DNA of 64,000 nucleotides. It comes from Diabrotica undecimpunctata (Eukaryota; Arthropoda; Insecta; Coleoptera; Chrysomelidae). Position 1 is the stretch's first letter. Each line of letters begins with the position of its first letter. Below the pieces are notes generated by a model. It was given only the letters and a program-made list of their open reading frames with translations. It had not been told where the DNA came from and did not search any database. The translations under genes were made by a program, and so were the position numbers. The stretch lies in assembly GCF_040954645.1 (NCBI RefSeq), contig NC_092808.1, positions 83,336,889 through 83,400,888 of the forward strand, written 5' to 3'. Below are positions 44,115 to 54,812 of the stretch, piece by piece.

Positions 44115-44389
44115 TCTAAAAGAGTGTTATTAGCAATACATCTAATATGAAAAACAATTAAGTAAATGATCTTACCATTAAAATAGTTGTAGTGCTATGA
44201 GAAATTTAGGACTTTTTAATTGGACTGGACCGAAAACCTTTAAAAAATTATAATCCTTTTGGATAAATTTTAAATATTTTTAAATAAAATATACCATTAT
44301 ACACTAGAAGGTTTTACTTCTCTGTAAGTTTTTTTAAATTACGGTATATAGCTTTGTACTTTATATTATAGTTGCTTCTTATAATTATT

Positions 44390-45440
44390 GAATAATATTA
44401 CTTTTGGACACTGTATCTTCTTCTTGATTTGCCTATCCGAGATGAATGTATTTGGTATAAAAGTTACCCTTATTAGCCATATGTACTCGAGTCCTGGACA
44501 TTTTTACACAGAAAATTATTTTCCTTTTGTGGAAGTAATGGATAAATCCCGCCCAGACCTGACGATTTATATAGCTCATTTTACCACTTCTTTAAGTACA
44601 TGTAAATTTTTCCTAGAACCATGGTCAATGGTTATAGTTATGGCCAAGTCATGTTATCCAGTCCAATCTGCCGTGTGTCCAGTGGTATCAGTTTTATTTA
44701 AGACCCCGGAAAGTGCACTATAAAAATGTGTTTTAGTGTCTCTTCACCATTCACCAATGTATTTATATGTATTCTCTTGACTCCTTTTGGAACGAGGTAA
44801 TACTTAACTGAAAATTCTTTGAGTGAACTTTGTGGAGCCTTGACATTTATGCAATCTGTTCTATCTTCTTTAAATGCCTTCTACACTTACTCCATTTTTG
44901 CCCTTCTTAGTTAGTTCTTTGTTATATTCAGTCAAAACTTTGCAATAATCGCCCCACTTACGCGATATTTTGGCGAAATTAAATTTTCGTCTAGCTTCTG
45001 TCGTTTGATTGCAAGGTTATAATTTCATTAGGGTAATTTACTGTTGAAATTACTTACTATGTTCAGACAGTTATCTTCAAACGCTGACGACATAACCACC
45101 TCTTGAAATTGTTTGACGAGAATTACGATAAGTTTCCTTGATAGGACTCATTGCCTGTCATTTCAAAACAGTTCTGTCGATGGTCTGGAAAAAACATCTT
45201 ATCTGACACATGCCATTTTTTAACAGTACCAGAAACGTAAATCGAGGACACTGTTATATCAATTACCTCCTTCCATTGGAAAGTTACAAAAGTTGGTTTG
45301 ATTTCTACGTTTAGTGTGTCCAAACAATACTCCATAATAAACGGTAGTAATGACTCCTGCCTTGCACTGGTGTTCGTACTATCCCAGGTCAGATGGTATT
45401 TCTTTCACAGCCCATGATTAATTCCAGTCCATATTTCCTG
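44390..45440 (-). mobile_element. R1-like LINE: endonuclease end, linker and RT start
   Basis: The minus strand reads, through frameshifts, 'MEYCLDTLNVEIKPTFVTFQWKEVIDITVSSIYVSGTVKKWHVSDKMFFPDHRQNCFEM' (45,335-45,150), the C-terminal half of an R1/Jockey-type endonuclease with the Asp/His pair 'DHR'. Then come 'LRRAKMEWV.KAFKEDRTDCINVKAPQSSLKEFSVKYYLVPKGVKRIHINTLVNGEETLKHIFIVHFPGS' (about 44,910-44,690) and 'SGLGGIYPLLPQKEN' (about 44,560-44,510). The RT body is missing. It differs from the I-type copies elsewhere in the window. Confidence 0.78.
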
Positions 45441-45456
45441 ACACAATAGCAATAGA

Positions 45457-45539
45457 CTAAAATGTTTGTATTTTGAGAACGATTTCCGAAGTGGAAATTG
45501 AAACGTCAATAAATATACTTTAACCTTTAATTGTGGCTT
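45457..45539 (+). repeat. Short dispersed repeat with hammerhead-like layout, copy 2, flanked by 12-bp direct repeats
   Basis: An 83-bp unit flanked by AATAGCAATAGA at 45,445-45,456 and 45,540-45,551. Inside: TTGAGAA where a hammerhead would have CUGANGA, one C, a 7-bp stem (GATTTCC/GGAAATT) with GAAGT loop, then GAAACGTC and AATAAA. The order and spacing copy the hammerhead motif at 44,073-44,114, but two core positions differ, so catalysis is unlikely. The hairpin is shared by the other full-length copies. A (TA)n tract starts 86 bp downstream. Confidence 0.75.
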
Positions 45540-45623
45540 AATAGCAATAGAGTAAACAATAGTCGTGCAATTGGCTCGATTGGCAATTATGCTCTTACTA
45601 CTTAAACATATACTACTGGACTG

Positions 45624-45625
<2 letters not shown>

Positions 45626-45720
<95 letters not shown>

Positions 45721-45725
45721 CATAT
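45626..45725. repeat. (TA)n microsatellite
   Basis: About 95-100 bp of TA with one G interruption near 45,704. Confidence 0.96.
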
Positions 45726-47576
45726 TTCTCAAATACATTTACCTTAGTAATAAAATTTAAAATGTAATGTGAAGTGTATCCCTATTGCTCCATCCAATAA
45801 CTACAGTTGTCGAGGTACTCAATTTAAAATAAAAAAAAATAATAATTTAGTAGTAAAAGGTTTTAGTTTCAAGTAGAAATATTAATAAAAATAATTTTAG
45901 AATTGTAATATGCTTTTTATATACAATAGTTTAGTAAAATTTACTGACTAAATACACGTGGGACATGTTGATTAATTTTGTCCTTTAATATATAATTTTC
46001 AACTAATAATAGCGATGTGGATCGATATAAAGGTCGGCACGTCAAAAAAAGTATATAGTTCAAATTTTACACTAATTTGTAGATAATTGCCGTTCTATAA
46101 AATCTATTGTTAGTTACAGATATTAATAGATTTTCATTCACAAAATCTTTTTAATTTTTTTTTAATTATTCCCCTTTTACAATTTATCATACCATGTATG
46201 ATACTTGGAGTATATCATGGTACTTGATTGTAATCAACGTTAAATATCAATAAATTACTTCACAAATAACATAACAAACAACATAACATCTAATTGACTT
46301 CTAAACTTTCTATCAAGACCAAGAGCAATATAAATATATATTCAACTTCAGGGAATAAAAATTAAGGAGGAATAGACTTAAGGAGTAATCGATAGGGTAA
46401 TTACACAAAAGCAAACCGCAGCTATCAGCTAACCTAAGAACAAACAGTAATATTGATACTTATAAATTACTCGTGCGTTAACCACGTAATAATAAAAAAT
46501 AAACTTTTGTGTCACGAATAACCGAAAGTGTAAGAGAGCTCTAGAAAAAACATTAGCCTCTAAGCTAAAAGAACCAGATGTTGCTGAATTGACTGTGTAG
46601 AATTGCTAGCGGTAAATAAAAAATGAAATTAAAAAATGCACAGACTAAAAAGTATGTAAAAAAAATCATAACGTTACCAATAGGACAAAACCGAGGTTAT
46701 GCAAAAATAAAAAAGAAGTGTCGAGAATAAAATAATATATAACAGACACTAGAAAGCAGACCAATACAAAAATAAGTGGCTTTAAGAGAGAATAAAGATG
46801 AAATTTACAAAAATTTCATGAAGGACCCTTCACGAAATAGATTCTATTTATGCAGGAAACGGATTTATCTAAAGACAAGGACAAGAATTGGAAATTTAGA
46901 ACATATACGTAAAATATCTGTATGACAGAAATTATATAAAAGAAATAAAAACACCAAAGAGAACTAAGATGAAAGAGAACAAGGTAAAAACAAAACCAGA
47001 AAATAAAAGAACACGAATGAATCTCTAATGGAAACAACATCAAATAAATTACTGAAGTATTGCGATCCCAACCCAGTTAAGCCAATAACTGAAATAGGTC
47101 AAAAGGCTAGAGACAATTGGCACACGAGTATAACATTACTCATTTTTCAATTTATAAAAGAATATCAGAAAAATTTCGCTCTTAAACACAACCGTTAAAG
47201 TCTTTCCTGGAATATTAAAGGATAAACTTAAAAAACTAATTGGAAAAGCAAATAATATTTAGAAAGGGAGATCCGTGATAAGCGGACTGTTTACAATAAA
47301 AAAAAAAACTAAAAAAACAAATCAATATAATAGAACACACCTGCATTTCTTTGCTTTGCAGATTTAAAACAAGGCATTAGAAAGGTGCGTATTTTTTTTT
47401 TTCACTCAGGAGAGCTTTTAAAAAACTTTTTTTGATTTGCTACAGGTATGATAATAGAAGTTAGGCTCGTAACAATTTAGAAAATGCAAACAACTTTTGA
47501 GAAAATTTTGTAACAAGATCTCAACCTAAGAAGAGTGCCTTATGGTGCCTAAATTTAACCCCAATTAGTACATAGA
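45726..47576. other. AT-rich spacer with possible RT remnant
   Basis: Mostly unassigned. Around 47,170-47,400 the plus strand gives 'KGRSVISGLFTIKK' and 'NTPAFLCFADLKQGIRKVRI', which may be a last trace of a family A RT ('GFRxxRS...PAFxCFxDLxKAFDRVR'). This reading is weak. Confidence 0.3.
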
Positions 47577-47578
47577 TA

Positions 47579-49556
47579 CAGTGTGTAAAAGCCAAATGGA
47601 ATAAATTCATTATTTAGGTTACTGTACATATTTATAAAAAATCCCGAAACACGTCAAATTTAAATTAAAACTTGATATTCTTTAACGTGAAAATGCAACC
47701 CCTACCTTCAACCCCCTTAGAATGACAGGAACAACCCCCAATTTTTAAAATAGGAAGTATAGGCTTGTGATATATCGTTTGAAAGGTCTTTTCATTTTCC
47801 ATTCAAAAATGTTGTCGCTTTCAAGTTTATTAAGATTAATTAAGATAAAATAAATTAAAATCATGTGGTTACCGAAATTTGCTAAAATATACTCAAAACT
47901 TATTTCCCGTTTAGGTCTTGATAATGAGAAAGTGAACAAAAACCATAGGAATGTGGTTTTTAGATGGTAACCATTAAAAAACTTTTAAAAAATTTCCGTG
48001 GCAACGTTATTTTAACACGCATTAGTAAATTGTTTTATTTAAGTTGTCAGTATTTTAATTTAAGTAAAAAGTTCGTTCAATTCAATTCTGAAAAATGGTT
48101 AGATTAACGGAAATGCATAAATAACAGTTTTACAAATGACTGGTTGCGGAGATAACACCCGAACACAACAGGAAGTAACTCGCCTATTTCATAAGAACTT
48201 TCCTAATTTACCGCCTATATCCCAAGGAACAATAAGTAAAATAGAGAAGCAGTGTCGCGAGTTTGGTCATGTAAGACAGATAAAAAAAGCAGCTGCCAAT
48301 GCACTGAGTGATGAACTGAAATTAGATGTGTTGCTTGAGTTTCAGAAAAATCCACATACATCGAGTAGACAGGCATCCACTACATTCAATGCTAGCCATA
48401 CATCGATAGTAAACATATTAAAAGAAAATAAATTGCATCCCTATAAGATGATATCTACTCAGGAGCTCATGGAAGACGATTTTGATAGGAGAACTTTTTT
48501 TGTGAGCAAATGATGGACATGTTGGATAACAATATTATCCAATTAGAAGACGTTATGTTTTCTGATGAGTGTATTTTTCACTTAACGGTCATGCTAATCG
48601 GCAAAATTGCCGCTACTGGGCCACGGAAAATCCTCACTAGATGAAAGAAGAACACACTCAATACCCTCAAAAGGTTAATGTTTGGGCAGGGATTGTAGGA
48701 AACATTATCATTGGTCCCTTTTTCATTGAGGGCAACTTGAATGGCAACAATTATTTGGCACTACTTCAAAATGATATCGTTCCAACGTTGGCAAATTTAT
48801 ATCCTGATCCAGGAAACCCTCAAGTTCCAGCGAATACGATATGGTTTCAGCAGGATGGAGCACCACCACATTACCAACTTAATGTCCGGCAGTACCTCGA
48901 TACAATATTTTCCAATCGGTGGATAGGGAGGCGAGGATCGATTGAATGGCCAGCGCGATCACCTGATCTTACATTATTAGATTTCTTTTTATGGGGATAT
49001 GTAAAGAGCCATGTGTACAAAACTAAACCTTCTGATTTAAATGACTTAAAAGAACGAATAACGCTTGCGATGAGGTCGATCACGCCTGTTATGTTAAATA
49101 ATGTTAGAAGACAGTTTTATTTGAGATTCGGATGTTGCCAAGACGTTCGCGGTGAACATTTTGAACATCTACTTCATTAACATTCATAGTTCTTTTTCGT
49201 GTTCTACATTTTATTACGTTTAGCATTACATTTTAGTTTTTGATTGTATTGTAGCGAATTTCGGTAACCACATGATTTTAATTTATTTTATCTTAATTAA
49301 TCTTAATAAACTTGAAAGCAACAACATTTTTGAATGGAGAATAAAAAGACCTTTCAAACGATATATCACAAGCCTATACTTCCTATTTTAAAAATTGGTG
49401 GTTGTACCTGTCATTCTAAGGGGGTTGAAGGTAGGGGTTGCATTTTCACGTTAAAGAATGTCAAGTTATAATTTAAATTTGACGTGTTTCGGGATTTTTT
49501 ATAAATATGTACAGTAACCTAATAATGAATTTATTCCATTTGGCTTTTACACACTG
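47579..49556 (+). mobile_element. Mariner-like DD41D transposon with about 310-bp inverted repeats
   Basis: A complete 1,978-bp element. The terminal inverted repeats at 47,579-47,890 and 49,245-49,556 begin CAGTGTGTAAAAGCC and match almost base for base for about 300 bp. TA dinucleotides flank both ends (47,577-47,578 and 49,557-49,558). The single gene is a plus-strand transposase pseudogene. Such long inverted repeats are unusual for mariner elements, and the near identity of the two ends suggests fairly recent mobility. Confidence 0.93.
48095..49180 (+). pseudogene. DD41D mariner-like transposase, frameshifted
   Basis: The probable start at 48,095 gives 'MVRLTEMHK', then a frame change near 48,120 leads into 'TRTQQEVTRLFHKNFPNLPPISQGTISKIEKQCREFGHVRQIKK', a paired HTH DNA-binding region. 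Another break near 48,500 leads to 'CEQMMDMLDNNIIQLEDVMFSDECIFHL' with the first catalytic Asp. A break near 48,590-48,640 leads to a 179-codon frame: 'KVNVWAGIVGNIIIGPFFIEGNLNGNNYLALLQNDIVP', 'TIWFQQDGAPPHYQLNVRQYL' (second Asp) and 'WPARSPDLTLLDFFLWGYVKSHVY' (third Asp). There are 41 residues between the second and third Asp, a DD41D spacing as in rosa/VISITOR-type mariners. It ends 'GEHFEHLLH'. At least three lesions; otherwise well preserved. Confidence 0.88.
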
Positions 49557-49769
49557 TATAATTCCAGTGCTTATTCCTAAGCAAGTTGCTGAGAAAAATG
49601 AAACTAACCTAAATCCGAGAAAAAAACAGGGTTTGATTTAGTAACGGAAGAGACTTTAAGGGAGATTAAGAAAAGACTTTGGTCGAATTAGCAACTTTGA
49701 TCATTGCTTGCATTTGGTTTAATTATATAATAAAGGAATTAAAATAATTACTATTTCAATGGGAATAAC

Positions 49770-49845
49770 CCAGAATTGAAGGTTAAAATAAATTTATTTA
49801 CGTTTCAATCTTCACTTCAGAAATCGTTCTTAAATACAAACATTA
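49770..49845 (-). repeat. Short dispersed repeat, copy 3 (inverted)
   Basis: On the minus strand it reads GTTTGTATTTAAGAACGATT, hairpin, TTGAAACGTAAATAAA and TTTTAACCTTCAATTCTGGG, matching 45,464-45,536. It is opposite in orientation to the copy at 49,970-51,560. Confidence 0.75.
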
Positions 49846-49997
49846 ATAAACTAAACAAATTTTTTTGTTTTTTGTTACTTGGTGAAAAATTCTTCAATTT
49901 TAATTTTATCTTACTCATTTCCATTGACAACTCAGACATATATATTATACATTTTAAAGCAGACATTTTAGAGAGTCCGAGATTGAAACGCCAATAA

Positions 49998-51528
49998 CCC
50001 TTAACTAGTCGCTACATGATCAAAAAGACCGCACGTATTAAAAATTGCTAATATTTCGGAAAAAAATTACATTTGGCAATCACGGCCTTCAGTAGCTTAC
50101 TCATTCGATACAAGGAGCATCAATACTAAATCAGAGTAGCGGGAGTTTTGTTGATTAGGAGTTACAACGCAGAGGTCATAATTTCCGCGCGCGTCTAGTC
50201 AGCTAAAAAGTTTTTATAAATCGTTTTATTGTGTTTCTTATCACCTTAAGGTATGTATAAACGCTAATTTTTTTTAAATAATATACTATTATACTTTTGT
50301 CTTATTGTTTAGTAACTGCCTTTGGATACAATATATTACAAGCAAGCCCTCAAAGTATGGGCTCAAAATTTTTAGTTTATGTGATGCTGAAATGTATTAT
50401 ACCATAAATATGGAGGTTTATGTGGGTCGTCAACCAGATGGCCCAGTTACTGTAGACAATTCCCCGAAAGAAGTTGTAAAAAGAATGTGTGCGCCAATAA
50501 AGAATTCTGGGCGCAACATTACTCTAGATAATTGGTTCATTAGCATTCCTCTAATAGGTGTTTTAAAAAAAGAATTTGGATTGACTGTTGTGGGGACCAT
50601 TAGAAAGAACAAAAGGGAACTGCCCCCTAAATTACTTCAAGGATCTCGTCCTCTAAAATCAAGTATGTTCGCCTTTAGCGATATATGTACCTTAGTGTCG
50701 TATATCCCCAAAAAGAAGAAAGTTGTATTGCTTGTTTCAAGTCTACATGATGACGACGCTATAGATAGAGAAACATTTATACATTATAAACCAGAAATTC
50801 TGACGTTTTAAAACCAAACAAAAGGCGGGGTTGACGTCGTTGATCAGCTATGCTCCTTTTATGATGTTTCGCGAAAAACAAGACGTTGGCCCATGATAAT
50901 TTTTAACACCAAACTAAATATCGCAGGCATTAATTCGCTAGTGATTCATGCAAGTAACAACCTTGCCGATAATAAAATGCTTAGAAGAAAATTTTTGAAG
51001 CATTTAGCATTTTCTCTTATGGATGAACATGTACGGGTCCGAACAACAGTAGACAATTTAAATAGAGTTCTGAAGTTACGTATTAAGGCCATATGTAATA
51101 TTCCTAACACAGACGGCACTCCAACGAATGAAGGAGTACATGGTAGATGCTACTTTTGCGACCTTAAAAACAACCGTAAAACGACTGTTTCCTGCTGTAA
51201 ATGTAAAAAGTTTTTATGCAGAGAACATACACGTGCAGTATGCGAAGAAAGCCAAACTGAACTTATTCGGATTAACTAAAAGTTTCCTTTTTTTATCGGA
51301 GTAGAAAATAGTTTTTTTAATGTTCTGTCCAGTGTTTTTAACATTAGTTTACTTTTTATATTATTTTGTAATATGTTACTCTACTTATTAAACCTTAATA
51401 AAATCGTGTTTTACTTAAACTGGTTCCAAATACTTTTATTAACACAAATTAAGAAGTAAAAGACCAAACGCTCGTTTCGACCGCGCGCGACTACTAATTT
51501 TCAAAAATTTCCAGCGACTAGTGAAGGG
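49998..51528 (+). mobile_element. Second piggyBac-like element, 1.53 kb, flanked by ATAA
   Basis: The ends are inverted repeats CCCTTAACTAGTCGCT (49,998 onward) and AGCGACTAGTGAAGGG (to 51,528), with one mismatch. The same four bases ATAA lie on both sides (49,994-49,997 and 51,529-51,532). The element contains only the C-terminal two thirds of a transposase, so it is an internally deleted copy. The host sequence on both sides is one copy of a short dispersed repeat, so the empty site can be inferred. Confidence 0.87.
50305..51279 (+). pseudogene. piggyBac transposase, N-terminally deleted with one in-frame stop
   Basis: The frame picks up at 'TSKPSKYGLKIFSLCDAEMYYTINMEVYVG', which follows the first catalytic Asp block in intact piggyBac proteins. 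'RNITLDNWFISIPLIGVLKKEFGLTVVGTIRKNKRELPPK' holds the second catalytic Asp (LDN). An in-frame TAA at 50,809-50,811 interrupts 'TF*NQTKGGVDVVDQLCSFYDVSRKTRRWPM', which holds the third. The C-terminus has a Cys-rich domain 'GRCYFCDLKNNRKTTVSCCKCKKFLCREH', as is usual in the family. A GTATGT...TTGTTTAG stretch at about 50,250-50,314 just upstream could be an intron. The N-terminal half and first catalytic Asp are missing, so it is non-functional. Confidence 0.88.
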
Positions 51529-51565
51529 ATAAACTTATTTTAACCTTTAATTGTGGCTTAAAGAA

Positions 51566-52180
51566 GTATGACAATATGTTAAGGTCAAACACCGATTTCA
51601 TTCAATCGTCGAAAAATACGGCCAAAACGCATTTTAGTCGCCAGAATATTGACAATGTCCGACATATCGCTTAACGGCCGTTTAACGTAGACTAACAAGG
51701 CATTCTCTCATTCGTCATTACTTTACCGCGACGAGCACACAAACAAAATATCCAAAAACCAATTATCTGTAATTCTTAGGTCGTAACCCACACCATTACT
51801 TTTGGTTATTAAGCCGTACAAGAAACTCTACGTGTCATTGAAGACCTTAAGTTACGTTTCATCAATGATCTGCAAAAAGTTATATGTGATAGTATGATCG
51901 TAGTAATATATACAAGAAAAAGATACAATCGAATACTTACCGTACAACAGAATTGTCATTTATCTTTTACTTTAAACATATCTTTGACATTTATTTATTA
52001 CTTGCAAGCAGTGTCAATTAAAAAAGAAAGTGCAACGAAATGGTTTAGTGGTGAGGCTAATTTTAAAAAATAAAATAAGTTCGTGCTCTCAAGTTGATCT
52101 AATTGACATACCATGTGACCTAGATAAATATTTTCTTTATATTTTAATTATCAGCATCATTTAACAAAATTAATCATGCT
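51566..52180. other. Unassigned sequence
   Basis: No gene recognised in about 600 bp. Confidence 0.4.
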
Positions 52181-52184
52181 ACAT

Positions 52185-52475
52185 AGGAGTCGCGGTTAAT
52201 GACTATCTTGAGACAGAAGGTATTCGCGGTTTGGGGGGGCCTGCGATATCTCCAGACATAAACCCCAGTGAACATATATGAGATGTGCTCTCCAGAGCTG
52301 TTTTTGCCCGAAGAAATCCTCATAGAACTCACCATGAACTTAAATTGTCTATAAAGACGAAGGGAGAATTTGCCACAGGAAATAATTAATCGACTAGTAG
52401 TATTAGAAGTCAAATCTAGGCTTGTATCGATGCCCATGGTAGAAATACATGATATAAAAATTGTTAAATACATTT
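52185..52475 (+). pseudogene. Tc1-like transposase C-terminal fragment
   Basis: The plus strand reads 'VNDYLETEGIRGLGGPAISPDINPSEHI*DVLSRAVFARRNPHRTHHELKLSI' and, shifted, 'RLVVLEVKSRLVSMPMVEIH'. The block with the catalytic Glu ('SPDxNPSEHIWD') is readable, but Trp has become a stop. Only about 95 codons remain. Confidence 0.82.
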
Positions 52476-52479
52476 TAAT

Positions 52480-53635
52480 TAAAAATAAATTTTTTAGTTT
52501 TTAATTTTTTATTTATTCAAAAAAACAATCACTTTTAAAACAAAAAATATTTGCCAACGTTATGATATTGCTTTTATAAATGATCTATAACAGTAGTTTC
52601 TGAAAATAGTTAATAATATCGAAAATTTTTGGTGATGCAAAACTTTTAAAACTATGTGTATAATTTAAACTATGTCTTTTAATTTTTTATTTATAGAACT
52701 TGACATTTGTTTTCGTTCTGCAAAACCCAATAGAAAGATAAATAAAGCCCTCATGAAAATTTAAATAATGTTATTAACTATGCAAAAAGGTTTTATGGAT
52801 TTAATTGAGGTGTACTTACATTTTGGCCGGTTTTACCCTAATTTTGGTGCTACTAACTTTCATTCTGCGTGCGGTTGGGACAAGCAATAACAAAGTGACT
52901 ACATAAAGCTATGTTGTTGGGTTAGTTTATATTGAGTTAGGTAAATGAGTGAGTATGACAAAATAAAAAGTGTAAATACGCAGAATTTAAGATGCTAGAT
53001 ATTGTTTTTAGAGATTTAAAGTTGAAAAAATAAAATTATTAAATATATTATGCTTTTAATAAGGGTGTAGCATGCATTGTTTTTTGAAAGTAAAATAGAT
53101 TTTAGTATATGTACAAAATTAAATTTAACTTTATTTGAAATTATACATAGCATTTTACTACAGTGCCGGGATTATAAACGTAAATTATTCACTATTGAGA
53201 TATCGGTAACTCCTCTGCCACTTTGTGATGGAAATAACTACATCGCACCAACGTATTATTTTAGTTAAATTATATTAAACTTAAATTTATATTTATCAGA
53301 TGAAGTATTGGGATTCCTGACCTTGAAATTAACCAGTATATTAGGAAAATATCGTATACCCGTTGAAAAATTACAATAGTGAGTTGGTGAAGTTCCTGAG
53401 TAGGAGTAACATCAGAGACTCTGTAAGTCAGCTTATATTACATAAATTATTAGTAATAAACAAAAATATCTATTTAACAACATAAGAAGAACCATCGAAT
53501 ATTTCAAATACAAACAAGAATTTCTTATCTTTCTTGTTTTTGCACCGGCTTAATAGCCTTGTTATAGTTTGGATACAGGTCCGCATTCAGATCTAATGTC
53601 TAGTTTCAAAGATTATTTAAATTGATGATATTAAT
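52480..53635. other. AT-rich spacer, no gene recognised
   Basis: No coding or RNA feature recognised. Confidence 0.45.
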
Positions 53636-53639
53636 TCCG

Positions 53640-54795
53640 AATTACCTCAGTAAATGAGCTGTATTTCACCACCAACACTTAAAAAATCGTACTCATCAGT
53701 AACCAGTACTCTTAATTTTCCATCCAGAAAACAAACTTTTGTATGTAGTTCATTAGAAAATGTAAAATTAAAGGATTACCTTGTATCACTAGGATCAGTT
53801 ATTTCTTTAAAAGATATATTGTTCTCTTCTCATGTAGCTAACAACAGGATTTGTATTTATTTATCTAAGGAAGAATAAGTTGACAAATTTTTAAATGTTC
53901 ATCAAGGAAAAATCATAGTAAACAATCAAATAATACAAGGAAGAAGATTAATTACTTCTAGTAAACGATTATCCAATGTATGTCCAACAATTCCATATAG
54001 TATTCTAGAATCAGAACTACAGAAACTGGCTTTAAACTTATGTCTCCCTTACCATTTCTTAGAATTGGCACATCTCGTCCCGAATTTCAACACTTACTAA
54101 GTTTTCGTAGACAGGTATATATTTCACGTTTAGTGGACCTAATACTTCCTGAATCCATGTTAATTTGTCATGACAATACAAACTATAGAAGTTTTATGTC
54201 TGTAGACCAACAATCCTGTTATATTTGTAAAAAGATTGACCATATCGCCTCAAATTTTCCTCAAAAAAACGTTTACTCCAGTTTAATAATAAATAACACA
54301 GTGATTACAGCAGACATTATAACCGACGTAACAAAACACAAAGTACAAATCCATTTAGAACCAAATTATTTGGTACAAGACACTCAATCTAAACAATAAA
54401 AAAATAAAGATGTAGATGTAAATAAACCAAGGCCACAAAACGATAACCCGCTTACAAATAAAGATATAAACGTTAATGAAATAGGATTAGAAACTAATGA
54501 ATCATTAATCACTTCACCAATTAGCACAGAACCTACACTGCAAACACAGAGCAAAGGAGCTACACAGTTACACCACCTGAAACTCCTGAATGCTTTATAC
54601 GGCCTACTAAGGATACACGTTTAAAAAAGAAGAGAACTATCCCAACAATAGATCCTATTGATATACAGAAATTGATGCAGCCAACAAAAGTATTTTTTGA
54701 TGACGACACAAACGAAAGTGTTCTTAATTACCAAGAAACGATACACTTTTTTGAAAATGCGTATGGTTCACCTGACCCATTGAGTGTTGCTTAAA
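53640..54795 (+). mobile_element. I-type LINE ORF1 (gag-like), frameshifted
   Basis: ORF1 text: 'PPTLKKSYSSVTSTLNFPSRKQTFVCSSLENVKLKDYLVSLGSVISLKDILFSSHVANNRICIYLSKEE' (stop at 53,876), then 'VDKFLNVHQGKIIVNNQIIQGRRLITSSKRLSNVCPTIPYSILESELQKLALNL', 'FLRIGTSRPEFQHLLSFRRQVYISRL', and a zinc knuckle 'CYICKKIDHIASNFP' whose final Cys is Phe. A Lys/Thr-rich tail runs to about 54,793 ('FENAYGSPDPLSVA'). The same protein is seen at 62,736-63,888. ORF2 would be expected next but the sequence passes into a family D LINE at about 54,813. Confidence 0.85.
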
Positions 54796-54812
54796 CTTTT
54801 ACAAAATATATT

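Larger units (their letters stand above)
49970..51565 (+). repeat. Short dispersed repeat, copy 4, split by piggyBac
   Basis: The left piece, GAGATTGAAACGCCAATAA (to 49,997), and the right piece, ATAAACTTATTTTAACC to ATTGTGGCTTA (51,529-51,560), join to recreate the repeat. The piggyBac at 49,998-51,528 sits between them. Confidence 0.75.

Noticed and set aside
48563..48580. CTGATGA inside the mariner element as a hammerhead core
   Set aside because: It is codon sequence for the catalytic 'FSDE' of the transposase, with no matching stems or GAAA.
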